Shown one piece after another: positions 22,286 to 32,999 of a stretch of DNA of 64,000 nucleotides (its first letter is position 1; each line of letters begins with the position of its first letter). The stretch covers positions 4,360,501-4,424,500 of the forward strand of contig OX638133.1 of NCBI GenBank assembly GCA_951804985.1. Reading direction: 5' to 3'. Source of the DNA: Dryomyza anilis (Eukaryota; Arthropoda; Insecta; Diptera; Dryomyzidae). The position numbers and the translations under genes are program-made. The notes beneath the pieces are model-generated. The model saw nothing but the letters and a program-made list of their open reading frames with translations, made no database searches and had not been told where the DNA came from.

Positions 22286-22489
22286 ATGTATCTGCTCTAT
22301 ATCCGTAATTTGTATTCAACTGTTGATTATTATTCTACATCTTCTGCTGCTTCGACGGAAACATTCGCATCACATCCAGCACATTCATCGTTCAGAATCT
22401 TCAGCATATGGGGTATGGAGGCGGATGTCAATAATGTTATTCAGCAGACTGTGTCCAAAACTCCAATGAACGATATGGCCCAATATTGA
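22286..22489 (+). CDS. possible terminal exon (67 codons)
   Basis: The frame opens right after a plausible acceptor (CTGTTTATCAG) and reads MYLLYIRNLYSTVDYY, a Ser/Ala/His segment, then IWGMEADVNNVIQ and ends MNDMAQY. It is visibly GC-richer than flanking DNA, and its codon third positions are mixed rather than A/T only, as in the true genes upstream. I recognise no family and find no partner exon nearby. It may be the last exon of a gene with distant upstream exons, a small ORF starting at this ATG, or chance. Confidence 0.3.
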   Translation: MYLLYIRNLYSTVDYYSTSSAASTETFASHPAHSSFRIFSIWGMEADVNNVIQQTVSKTPMNDMAQY

Positions 22490-22586
22490 TATTGCACAGT
22501 GGACTAAAATAAAAATCAATTTATAAGTTATCTGTGTGAGACATTTGAGTAAACTTTTGAATTTTAGTAAAAACTTTTGATTTTAA

Positions 22587-22698
22587 GGGCGAGTTAACAC
22601 GATAGAGAAAATAGCTAGAGATAGAGCAAAATAGAGCAAAAAATCTCATAGGGTTGTGTAAACGGTTGATTTTTTTTCTCTATCGTGTATTCGAGCCT
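22587..22698. mobile_element. 112-bp MITE with TAA target site
   Basis: The left end is GGGCGAGTTAACACGATAGA; the right end read inwards is AGGCTCGAATACACGATAGA. TAA flanks both sides (22584-22586, 22699-22701). The arms pair over ~27 bp and the centre holds two AGAGCAAAA repeats. This is consistent with a tiny PIF/Harbinger-type MITE. Confidence 0.7.
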
Positions 22699-22699
22699 T

Positions 22700-24010
22700 A
22701 AGAAAATTTGGATTTTTAGTGATTTTTAAAAATTTATTATTTTTAAGCCGAGGACAAGAGTGATTTACAAAAACAAAATAAGAAGAAATATTGAATTATA
22801 GATCAAGTCATATATAAGATATGCAACAAATTGCGTTTGACTGGTCATAACTTTGGTCAAATCAATCCGAATTTTTTGTGGTTTATTTCAAAATATTAGC
22901 TGAAGTAATCTTAATACAAGAGAAATGTGAAACACCAATCTGTAAAAAGTTATAGACCAAAATATGGAGAAAAAAATATTTTTAACTTTTGAGGTAATCT
23001 GAGAAAACTGAGTATGAGGTAGTGATTAGAATCTTGACGTCCATCGGAAAATCATACTTAGATCGCGGATATTTTTTTTGTTGTGCTGTGTTATTAATAA
23101 ATATGGTTTTTAGTGGGAATTGTGATTATTAGTGAAAATTGTAATTATTATTATTTTTAATAATTTGTGATTTTTAATAAAAATAGTGTTTTTTAACAAA
23201 AATTTTAATTTTTAATTAAAATTATCATTTTTAATAAAAAAAAAAATTGTGATATTACAGAAAATTGTGATTATTAGTGAAAATTGAAATTATTAGTGAA
23301 AATTGTAATTATTAATGAAAATTGTAATATTAATAAAAGTTGATATTTTAATGAAATTTTCTCAGAAAATAATTGTTGAATCTAACAATAAATTAACAAT
23401 TTGAGAGTGTAGTGAAAACTGTAATTTTGTGTGAAAATTAAGATTTCGAGTAAAAATTGTGATTTTTAATCAAAAGTGGAATTTTAAGTAAAAATTGTGA
23501 TTTTGAATAAAAAGTGTGATTTTATGTGAAAATTTAGATTTTTAATAAAAATTGTGATTTTTTAGTAAAATTTTGATTTTTAGTTAATATTGTGATTTGG
23601 TGTGCAGATTATGAAAATTGTGATATTTAGTAAAAATTGTTATATTTTTAATCAAAATTGTATTTTTTAATGAAAATTGTATTTTTTCATAAAAATTGTG
23701 ATTTTTTGAAAAAAATAATGTGATTTTTAATGAAAATTTTGATTTCAAGTGGAAATTAAGACTTGTAATGAAAATTGTTATTGCAATAAGAATTTTAGTT
23801 AAGTTTAAGATTTTAATAATAATTGTGATTTTTAATAAATATTTTGTGATTTTTAGAACAAATTGTGATTTTAAAGAAAATTTATAATTTTAGTGAAAAT
23901 TGTGATTTGTAATAAACATTGTGATTTTTAGTGAGTGAAAATTGTTTTTGGCAAATTCTAATTTCTTTGTGATTTTTTTTTATATTTATTGTGTTATTTT
24001 TATGAACATT
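22700..24010. repeat. irregular ~20-bp array GTGATTTTTAATRAAAATT
   Basis: From ~23090 to 23960 short units such as TGTGATTTTTAATAAAAAT repeat with heavy variation. The first 390 bp are AT-rich single-copy sequence. There is no coding potential. The unit resembles the cleaner arrays at 26683-27465 and 61850-62850. Confidence 0.7.
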
Positions 24011-24621
24011 TTATTTTGTCGAAAGAATTATAAGTTTTCGATCTTTTATTTTTAATAATTTTTAATAATAATCTTTATTTAAGTTCTATAACGAAACAGG
24101 CTTTACTTTTGTTTTGTGTCTTCGTATTAGGTCATGCATCACCGAAAAATATAAAATTAGAGATTTTTACCTCTTGCACTTTACATCCGGTACATATTTG
24201 GTCTATTTTTAATATTTTTGGACCCTTTTTTCTCTGAATATAGTGCACAAATGAATATTAGTTGTCCAAAGAGTAATTCACCTTTGGTCGATTTGGTATG
24301 GAACGAATCATTAAACTATTAAACTAAACGATAACCTCTTTAAAAAAAAAAATTACTTTCTCAATAACTTAAAAATTCTAATACTAAGTTTTAATTTAAG
24401 ATAAACAAATGTTATTTGTTCAGTAAACATATTTTATCACAAATGTTTTTACCCACAAATTGTTTGACTCAATTCAAGTACAATATTTGGAATTTCGTAT
24501 TTTGGAATTTATCATAATTTTATGAAATTTTAAATTGACCGACCAATTGTTTCGTAGGAAAATTATGAAATAGTTTTGACTTAAATGAAAGTTTTTGACC
24601 AACCGTCGACAAAAAGACTAA
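24011..24621. other. AT-rich gene-less sequence
   Basis: Nothing recognisable; no ORF over 60 codons and no clear repeat. Confidence 0.4.
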
Positions 24622-24729
24622 GGACCGTTTTCACAATGTCCAGTTAAGTGGATCATTTCCATATATTCTATGGGTAACTCTTAGTTAAAGTGACAGTCAG
24701 TGCTTAACCGTAGATGGTGAAAACGGCCA
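24622..24729. mobile_element. 108-bp MITE with TAA target site
   Basis: The left arm is GGACCGTTTTCACAATGTC..GTTAAG and the right arm read inwards is TGGCCGTTTTCACCATCTAC..GTTAAG, flanked by TAA on both sides. The TIR is ~26 bp with a few mismatches. PIF/Harbinger-type by target site. Confidence 0.7.
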
Positions 24730-24859
24730 TAACATGAAAAATTGAATTTCAAAATAAAACGCATTCTTGATGTACAAAAATATTCAAATGTTTTGTTTTT
24801 TTTTTTTGAGAAACATTATTTCTCAGAACGATGGACTTTGTAGGTTTTTGTTATTAATT

Positions 24860-25100
24860 CCTTAAATCACTTGTGTAGCGATAAAACGAATTTTACAAAA
24901 AATAAAAACACTCACCTCGAAGAACAAAATATATGTACAAAGCTATTTCTGTTTTCTTCGCTCTGCGTGTGTCTTACCTCTTACTACAATGCATGTGTTT
25001 TGTTATTTTCTTCAATCACTTGTGTAGCGGTAAATCGAATAGAACAACAAGAAAACATGTAACTCGAAAGACTGTATTGTACCTATTTCCTGTAGCACGC
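24860..25100. repeat. two diverged direct repeats of ~100 bp
   Basis: ATCACTTGTGTAGCGATAAA..CGAA..AACAA (24867) and ATCACTTGTGTAGCGGTAAA (25015) start parallel runs sharing AACTCGAA/CACCTCGAA and GTACAAAGC/GTACCTA boxes. The short frames here (62-63 codons) are incidental. Confidence 0.5.
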
Positions 25101-26682
25101 AATTTAATATTTTGCTGTTGAAATGATATATTTTGGATTTAATAGAGTATATTATTTTTGATTTTTAACAAAACTAAGTTTTTATCTTAATCCAAAAACA
25201 ATAGGTGAAAATATTAAAATGTTTCAAGTATTTTTAAAATTAATCTACTCAGTCCACTGTGCATCGTAAGTCGAGTTGGTGCTCTCATGACCGTTGATTG
25301 TCATTGGCATGTAATAAATAGTAGTATATATTGAACTGTTTCATATATATATGGATACAATATATATGTAAATGAAGATATTCTGCGCAAATATCAACCA
25401 TCAATTGTTATCTACACTTGAGCGATTATTTTATTATTCGGAATCTACATATTTTTCGAGTATTGTATGCTGTTGCTGATTTGTTGTCCAGTAACGAGCA
25501 TCGGAAGCCATTAACCCGGGTCATAAATTCAAATTAAACTGTTGCATTTGCTGTGCTGTGAAATTTGGGAATTTCATTTTGCAATTTCTGTTTAATTAGA
25601 ATTTTGCAGACAAATTTCATTAGGCATTCTTTTTTCATCTTTTTGCATAAAAAAATTACGTGAATTCTTTCTATAATTCTCAGTAGGCAAAAACTTTAAC
25701 AATATTCTATAGAAACTGAAATTGCAAAATAAACACGTTGTAAATCATAAAAATTCGTTATCCCTTGTATAGAAAAAATACACCTCAGGCTAATTTTTAT
25801 TTTTTGCTTACCTGTAAAATTTATTAAAAAGACTCATAAACAGCCAGCCTAAGTCTACACTTAATATGAGTTAATGTGCTATAAAAGATGCTTATAATAA
25901 AGTGCCAACCAAACAAAAAGTTTTAATGACCCAGTCCAATTATGAGTTATGCTGCTATTTAACAAGAGTTCTTGGTTATTCATCGAATTATGTTGTTGGT
26001 TTTGCTTAATATTTGGCTCATTAATGAGCAATTTTACTGGGTTCATTATTCGCGAATAAAAAGCCTTAATTAGTCACTTGTCTGGAGGGTTTATTTTGAA
26101 GAGTTTTGCAAAATAAAGGTTTTCAGGTTTCAATGTAGAATAACTTGAAGATTTTTCATTCAGTAAATTAGCTGAAAGCTATATATTTTCGTCTAGTTTT
26201 GTTCACGAACAAAAAGGAAATTTTACGCTCATGTTTTAGTCAAATTTTTGTATCTATTTGTTTCATTTTACAAAGCTTCTTATACAAGGGATTTTCTATA
26301 TTCTATGTTTTTGTTTCTATTCGATGCTTTGTATACGAAATCAATGAAATTGGAATTCATTATTTTAGCACTTTAGCGCATTTCAAAAGAGCTCGCATTT
26401 CACATTAATATTTCAATAACATGAATATTCATGTTTTTTTGGTTACAACATTATTTTCATGTTTTTGTAATGTTTGGTTGCAGCAACCTATTATGTTGAT
26501 AGATGGACGGATGCGGATATCCCATTGCATAGACAGACTCAAACATAAATTAAATTTTGATAGTGAATTCTGTTTTATGTTTTTTGGAATATAAATTATA
26601 GAATAAATTACAAAAGTTTTACATTTTTAATTTTAGAGCAAATTTTAAATTTAGTCAAAATTTTAAAAATTTAATTTTTACT
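25101..26682. other. mostly single-copy AT-rich sequence
   Basis: No gene or repeat is evident. The 25850-26060 part (CTACACTTAATATGAGTTAATG ... GGCTCATTAATGAGC) has a less degenerate look and could be conserved non-coding DNA; this is an impression only. Confidence 0.3.
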
Positions 26683-27465
26683 GCATAATTGATTTTTTAG
26701 TGAAAAATTGAATTTTGAGTGAAAATTTAAATTTTTAATGAAAAATTTAATTTTGAGTGAAAATTTAAATTTTTAGGGAAAAATTGAATTTTTAGTGAAA
26801 AATTTACTTTTTTTTTTAGTGAAAAATTGAATTTTTAGTGAAAAATTGAATTTTGAGTGAAAAATTGAATTTTTAGTGGAAATTTGAATTTTTACTGAAA
26901 ATTTGAATTTTTAGTGAAAATTTGAATTTTTAGTGAAAAATTTAATTTTTAGTGAAAAATTTAATTTTCAGTGAAAAATTGAATTTTAGTGAAAAATTGT
27001 ATTTTTAGTTAAAAATTGAATTTTTAGTGAAAAATTAAATTTTTAGTGAAAAATTAAATTTTTAGTGAAAAATTTAATTTTTAGTGAAAAATTGAATTTT
27101 TAGTGAAAAATTGAATTTTTAGTGAAAAATTGAATTTTTAGTGAAAATTTTAATTTTTAGTGAAAAATTGAATTTTTAGTGAAAAATTTAATTTTTAGTA
27201 AAAAAAAATTGAATTTTTAGTGAAAAATTGATTTTTTAGTGACAAATTGAATTTTCAGTGAAAAATTGAATTTTTAGTGAAAATTTGAATTTTCATTGAA
27301 AAATTGAATTTTTAATTAAAAATTGAATTTTTAGTGTAAAATTTAATTTTTAGTGAAAAATTGAATATTTAGTGAAAAATTGAATTTTCAGTGAAAAATT
27401 GAATTTTTAGTGAAAAATTGAATTTTTAGTGAAAAATTGAAATTTTAGTGAAAATGCAAGTCCTA
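26683..27465. repeat. 18-19-bp minisatellite TTGAATTTTTAGTGAAAAA
   Basis: More than 35 successive units close to GAATTTTTAGTGAAAAATT, with single-base variants and occasional length changes. Many adjacent units are identical, so expansion is recent. No spacers exist between units, so it is not a CRISPR array. The complementary unit (AATTTTCACTAAAAATTTG) forms the array at 61850-62850. Confidence 0.92.
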
Positions 27466-27639
27466 CTTTAAAAATTACAAATAGTTTTAAATAAATCGAC
27501 TATTTTTGTATTTCATTTAATTCTAAATCGTTACCTGAATATATTTTTGTAAATATCAGACAACACAAAAAAGAAAAAACATTCATATGTCATTCAAAAT
27601 TGTTTTGACACCATAAATAATACCAAAATAAAACAGAAA

Positions 27640-27930
27640 ATCTTCGCATAGATAAGACGAAACATGCATTATTTATGGCTGACAACAGCAGACACGGCTC
27701 GTGCAATTTAGGTCACCTGCTACAAAAAATAAAAAAAAAAACGTAAAGGAGCTGTCAGCAAATGTAGCACGCTTGATTAAGTCAAAGCATTGTGTCAAAA
27801 AGGTGCTGTCAATGCGACTGTCTTACCTGGCAATGCTGTCAAAATGTCACATTGACAGTTAGCTGTCTTAACTGTCCTAAGACGGCATCATGACATTCGT
27901 TTAATCTCTCACTTGATGCTAACTAAAAGA
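27640..27930. promoter_or_regulatory. island with four CTGTCA/TGACAG sites
   Basis: Non-repetitive, GC-richer island. CTGTCA occurs at 27752, 27806 and 27836, and TGACAG at 27853, with further GTGTCA, TGTCAC and CTGTCTT near-matches. TGACAG is the site bound by Meis/Homothorax TALE homeodomain proteins. A homotypic cluster within ~110 bp suggests an enhancer; this is inference. Confidence 0.3.
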
Positions 27931-28030
27931 TTCAATTTTTGGCGATAACAGTAAATAAAACACCAGATGTTCTACGCAGATATTGACCTTAACATACTTT
28001 ACCAATACTCAAAAACTTATAACAAATTTA

Positions 28031-28579
28031 AACCAGTTGGGAAGGTTAGATCACATGGGAAATTTTAAAGTAGGTGTAATTATGATAGTTAGGATTATCA
28101 AAATTATAGTCGGTCTAAGCCGACTATAAATACCCTACACATATGTGTGGTTACCATTCAAAGTGATATATAGGTCACCAGGGTATACGAATCCTGAAAA
28201 TAACTACAAACATTCAATCGCTGAAGAATTTCCATTCATTTGATACCCATATTTACAAATGGGTAGGTGTACCGAATTTCGATTTTTTTTTTTTTGTGAA
28301 CCACAAGTCTTTTCGCCGGAAAACATTATTATCATGTATTTGAGCATGATGTCAATATATATTTGACCAACAAAGTTTACCTAAGCACGTATACATAAAA
28401 ATTGATCTTTATATGTACATTTTATATGTGGTATTTGAACATAAGTGGTCGGATCATAGGTCACCATGGACCGATCTCGCCAATTTTTTCGCACATACAG
28501 CGTAGGTATATTAGTAATCAAAGTTATAAGTTTCATTTATCTAGCTCTTCAATTTTAAAAGTAGTAGGGATTTCAACAG

Positions 28580-28629
<50 letters not shown>

Positions 28630-28789
28630 GGACAGACAGACGGACAGACGGACATCACTAAATCGACTCAGGAGGTCATGCTGATCAAGAATATATATAC
28701 TTTTCCATACCGGAGATGCTTCCTTCTGGGTGTTACAAACGGCGTACCAAACTGAATATACCCTTTCACTCTTAGTGTAGGGTATAAAA
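28031..28789 (-). mobile_element. mini-me-type element, full-length-like
   Basis: Read on the minus strand: TATACCCTACACTAAGAGTG start, CAGTTTGGTACGCCG, TATATATATTCTTGATCAGC core, (GTCC/GTCT)n, then a conserved body to GTCGGCTTAGACCGACTATA and a CTTCCCAACTGG end. The (TA)n - core - (GTCY)n layout is that of the dipteran mini-me repeats. The 117-codon frame across it (28402-28755) is not a gene. Near-identical to the copy at 56008-56728. Confidence 0.85.
28578..28653. repeat. (GACA/GACG)n microsatellite inside the mini-me
   Basis: About 19 GACA or GACG tetranucleotides in a row, the longest GTCY tract of the window's mini-me copies. Likely polymorphic. Confidence 0.9.
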
Positions 28790-29559
28790 ATTCAAAAAAA
28801 CTAAAAATATGTATTCCCATTTTTTAAATATTGCTACAAATTTATGACGCCCTTCATGTCAAAAAAAAAAGTTTTTGTACGAAATGATTTATCAGCTGTG
28901 TGAAAAAAAAGCAAAACTTTTCCGCTGCTCTAAAAATATTTTGTTGTTTGGTTTTCACGTTTCGTCACCTTTTGAGAGATTTTTTTAAAATTCTCCCCCG
29001 TCCAGAAAATCGTGTCATATACAAGAGCCTCACATTTGTTGGCCTCCGGGGCGCAGTTTATACAACACACTTTTCATTCGGATAAAATTGATTTATAAGT
29101 TGTACAAAATAAAATCTGAACGTTAAATCTAAACAAAAGTTAAGCACCGTTAACGCACTGCCATGGCAGTGGTCACAGTCGTCGGCTTACATTGTGTGCT
29201 CGTTGTTTGGGCCAAATTGACTGAAATTGAAACTTTGGCCATGCATTAGGCCAAAGAAAAAGAACACAAAAAAAACAAACTTTACTTGAAATCGCATTAA
29301 AAATGCTATCATGACAAATTTATGTAAGGTTCAAAGTGAAATTAGATTTTGCGCAAAGTGAAATTTCTAAAATAGACCTATGTATCATATAAATATTTAA
29401 AACTACTTATCAAGGTGCTCTCTATAAATATTGTATCTTTCAAACAAATTATAAAATCCTCATAGAGTCATTGTGGAGTAAAACGTACTCAAAACAAAAT
29501 GTATGGCATATTTAACGATATTTCGATCATATTTCTAAAAAGAACAAAGAAAATCGGGA
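28790..29559. other. gene-less sequence with a GC-richer part
   Basis: The 29140-29270 part (CACTGCCATGGCAGTGG hairpin, then GTCACAGTCGTCGGC) is non-repetitive. CACTGCCATGGCAGTG is a perfect 16-bp palindrome. Nothing else is supported. Confidence 0.35.
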
Positions 29560-30340
29560 GTTTCTGGGTTTTCAAATTTTAAAGAAATATTTTCGGCATA
29601 TTTTGGGAACGGTCAGAAAATACGTATGCGAACATTTGATTTGTCTGTTTAATATCTTTCGTTTAATTGGTTCTAAACCTCCTTGACCCAACCACAAATT
29701 TTGTTATGGTAACCGAGATAAAATATTGACTGTCAATATTGAGCGTCAGAAAGAAGAAGAAATATGGACAATATTTAGTGGCTCAAGGCGTATTAGAAAA
29801 AAAAAAACAATTTTGAGGATTTCCAATCCAATATATCTCTATTTTCTGTCAGTTCCCAAAATAAATGCCGAGAACCTATTTCCCATAATTTATCATATAT
29901 CTATGTTTTTTTGAAGAAAATATGTCCGAAATACTTCTGAAAAATGCGAAAAATAAACGTAGAAAAATGTTTTATATAAAAAGATATTGACAGTCGCTGG
30001 GATCGAACCTCTCATTTTTGGCTCGTAGTATTCTAGCGCACCAACCAATCGAGCCATCGACGCTACTTTGGGATATATTTACGAAAAATACACTGATAAA
30101 TGGAAGTTTAAATGAAATTTTATTCAATTGTACAAAATTTAAAAGGCAGATATTCGACATATATTGGATAAGTGCATAAAATAGACAGCTTTCGATACAA
30201 ACACTGATTTTACCTGCTTCAAATATTTCTTTAATTTTCCGATAGAAAACTTCTGGAACTGTTCTGAAATAATTGAGGATATTTTAAGTATTCAGTTTAA
30301 TATTTGAAAAGTACTTAATACATTCTAAAATCCCTTCTAA
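29560..30340. repeat. outlying copy of the 33-34.8 kb satellite
   Basis: CTGTCAGTTCCCAAAATAAA, TGCCGAGAACCTA and ATGTCCGAAATA..CTGAAAAATGCG match 33075-33175 almost word for word. ATAGACAGCTTTCGATACAA matches the inverted units near 33890. A tRNA-like segment interrupts it at ~29985-30066. Confidence 0.7.
29985..30066 (-). mobile_element. tRNA-like segment, SINE head or tRNA pseudogene
   Basis: On the minus strand: GTAGCGTCGATGGCTCGATTGG (A-box-like) ... GAGGTTCGATCCC (B-box) CAGCGAC. The boxes are spaced as in a tRNA, but the T stem and acceptor stem do not pair well and no SINE body like the other six copies follows. Probably a remnant of a different tRNA-derived family. Confidence 0.4.
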
Positions 30341-30840
30341 AAATAATATTTGATCATCAATTGAAACCAGGGTTGGTCACATCGATCAAAAATAGTCAAA
30401 CAATATTATTTAGCAGCGTTAGTTTAGAAGGTTAGTGCGTTGGACTGCGAGCCGGAAGGTTCCAGGTTCAAGTCTGGACTGGGGCTAACAGCATCTTTTT
30501 ATAGAAACATTTTTATATGCCGCGCTACCTCTCGGCAGTAAATGGCAAGCCTACGAGAGTAAAACATTGCCTCTCACCCGCCGTTCGGATTCGGCAATAA
30601 ACGAGTAATAGGAAACTCGCACCATGGGTGCGAATTTCCGTTCATTAGGCAGAAATTCGCACCGGTGCGAGTTTCCACTCATATAGGCAGACATTCGCAC
30701 CGGTGCGAAGTTCCACCTATTGAGTGGAAATTCGCACTAAAAAAAATATATTCAAGAAATTAATTTGAAGGAACCAAAATGTAAACATGGAACCCATACA
30801 CTCGGAAGGTTATCGATGTTTGCACCATCAATGCGGCTTC

Positions 30841-31299
30841 CCCTAGTGGAAATTTTCCCGATGCGCCATCGGGAAATGATCGGGGTTTCGTCAGGTAACC
30901 CCTATTAGAGCAAATATGATCATTGCCTAGTCATGCCCTTATCATGCTCACCATAGCAGGGTTTACATTATCTAAACAGCCAATGGTCCCGATCAAAGCT
31001 ACATTGGTTGTTCCTCATAAAGAAATTTTCATCTGGCAATGATCAGGTTTCAATGAGGTATTATATTTTATTTCATCGGGTATTTGTAGTGCTTTCGTAT
31101 GCTCATGTTTTAACAAGGCAATGGTCAGATAAATAATGATATGGGGAATTACCCGATCAGTACATGATCATTGTCTGAGGTGAGTACATGATCAGGACAC
31201 TGCGTTACAAGGACATCGTGGGCCTCGTCATATCCCGATCATCTCAAATAATGACATGTTCAGTTCATGAGCATGGCCCTACCAAAATTTCTACTAGAG
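30841..31299. mobile_element. ~459-bp MITE nested at second level
   Basis: The left end CCCTAGTGGAAATTTT pairs with the right end AAAATTTCTACTAGAG. TTC lies at both flanks (30838-30840, 31300-31302). The interior is unlike the rest of the window: GC-richer, with many ATGATCRGG and CCCGATCA motifs in both orientations. No ORF. Confidence 0.6.
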
Positions 31300-31505
31300 T
31301 TCTTAGAGGCAATAGTAAAGTTTTATGGAATTAATCGATGGTAAACATTATTAGTTGTTTTTTTTTCATCGATATTCCATATGACGTGTTTCACTTTCTG
31401 CTACTTGATGTCCTTTGGAGGTCAATAAAAGTACGATGGACTCTCGAAATATTTTTAGATTCAACTTTTAAAAATAAAATGTTATAACATATATAAATAA
31501 AATCA

Positions 31506-31670
31506 AAGGGTTTGGTGCAAAAAAGGGTCAAGTCCATATTTTTCGAAATTGAGTTTTTAATGACAGATTTTTTAAACAAAAAATCGCAAAATTGGCAATT
31601 TTAAACAGTTTTTATTGATTTTCCAGCTAAGTGGAAAAATGGACTTAACCCTTTTTTGCACCAAACCCTT
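31506..31670. mobile_element. 165-bp MITE with ~38-bp TIRs
   Basis: AAGGGTTTGGTGCAAAAAAG at the left is exactly complemented at the right, and the pairing continues through GGGTYAAGTCCATWTTTTTC. The arms are nearly identical, so the insertion is young or conserved by pairing. Target duplication is not clear. Confidence 0.75.
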
Positions 31671-31993
31671 CAATTATTACAATTTTTTTTATTTTGGTAA
31701 GTAATTTCTTCGAAATAAATTAGGTGCGAGTTTCCGCATATTAAACGGAAATTCGCACCGGTTCAGATTTTCTAAATTAGTGCGAGTTTCCGTACATTAA
31801 ACTGAAATTCGCACCGGTGCGAGTTTCCACTCATATAGTAGAAACTCGCACCGGTGCGAATTTCCGTTACCTCGCAATAAACTGTAGGTCTCCCCTCTTT
31901 GAGTACAAATATAACACGCACAGCTCAAAATGATGAGAGAGCTCGGCCTAAGTTCTTATACGACTGTAGTGCCAAACTATTATTATATTATTT

Positions 31994-32999
31994 AAAACTA
32001 CATTTTAAAATTTTCAAAACGTATTAAAAAAAAGGTGAATTTTACATTTACAATACAATTATCTTCTTATATAAAACTTAATAAAACTGTTTTAAACCAT
32101 ATTTCATCATATCTTACGAAAACTATTACGTTTAAAATTTGTAAATGAAATATTCAATAAAAATTAATTGTTGACGTATTAAATTTTGTGAAGAGCATCG
32201 GCTAACTATTTCTATATTTACTCCTCATCAAATATATGTACGTTTCTGATAACTAAATTCAATTCAAAAAATTCCAATAATCCTTAATTTGTTCTAGTTC
32301 TAAAAGTTTATTTAATAATTATAAAAAAAAATAACGTTTACGAACTGTATTCTTCTCATGATCGTTACTCTATTAAAAGCTTTTCATTTTTTGCAAATTC
32401 AGCTGCAAATTGTTAAATTAAATTATGTTTTTATGTCTGACATTATCCAAAAAGCCCTAACCTTACTTAACGAACCTTGTCTAATCTCATCAACGCATTT
32501 CTCAGGCATGCAGGCAGGCAGGTGTTCTTTATTTCATGGTCTTCTTAGACAAGTTCTTAATATATGCTGCTCAGGTGTCTGATGAGACAGCTGTATTGTC
32601 TGATGTCTCGAAATTATATGTCTGCCGAGAAAAAGGTCTATTTCTGTAATGGTTTTTATTTCTATGGTAGAAAAAAAAACAGACAAATACAGTAATTTGT
32701 TGTAAAATATTTTGTGTTTATTTATTTATTATATGTATTGCCTTTTAGTTTTGATTTGCGGCATGCTATTGTTTTACAGGTTATGTGGTGCAGCATATTA
32801 AATTTCCAAAAATGCCTGTCTAACAAATAGAGGTTTCTTCTACATTATTTCTTCAATAGCTGCAAAGGGAAAAATAGTATTATATGAATCGTGTACATAA
32901 ATATTTTGTACATACCTTATGTAATTGACATAAATTATTTCCTAATCTATTTATATTTTGATATACCTTCTCCCAATGAGTTAGAATTGAATAGAAATA
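31994..32999. other. single-copy AT-rich sequence
   Basis: A 74-codon frame at 32358-32582 with a few Cys residues is not recognisable. A short (GCAG)n run lies at 32510. No gene is called. Confidence 0.35.

Larger units (their letters stand above)
30603..31873. mobile_element. 1271-bp foldback-like TIR element nested in the SINE
   Basis: Ends GAGTAATAGGAAACTCGCACC and, inwards from the right, GAGGTAACGGAAATTCGCACC. Each side carries two or three CGCACCGGTGCG palindromes within GAAATTCGCACC/GGTGCGAGTTTCC repeats (30620-30735, 31720-31865). It is flanked by a 9-bp target duplication, GCAATAAAC. No ORF. The 9-bp target site and iterated palindromic ends recall Foldback/Mutator-like elements, but the superfamily is not certain. 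It contains two further MITEs. Confidence 0.8.
30413..31993 (+). mobile_element. tRNA-derived SINE, interrupted by a 1.27-kb element
   Basis: The head has GGTTAGTGCGTTGGACTGCG and B-box GGTTCAAGTCTGG. The body runs to GGATTCGGCAATAAAC at 30602. It resumes at GCAATAAACTGTAGG (31874) and runs through GAGTACAAATATAACACGC to GTAGTGCCAAACTATTATT. The interruption has a 9-bp duplication (GCAATAAAC) of SINE sequence. Confidence 0.88.

Noticed and set aside
26683..27465. CRISPR-like direct repeats
   Set aside because: Units are contiguous without unique spacers, and the sequence is from an animal.
28402..28755. 117-codon frame, with near-identical frames at 48837-49112 and 56039-56356
   Set aside because: All lie in mini-me copies; conservation reflects the repeat, and the middle is a run of microsatellite-encoded residues.
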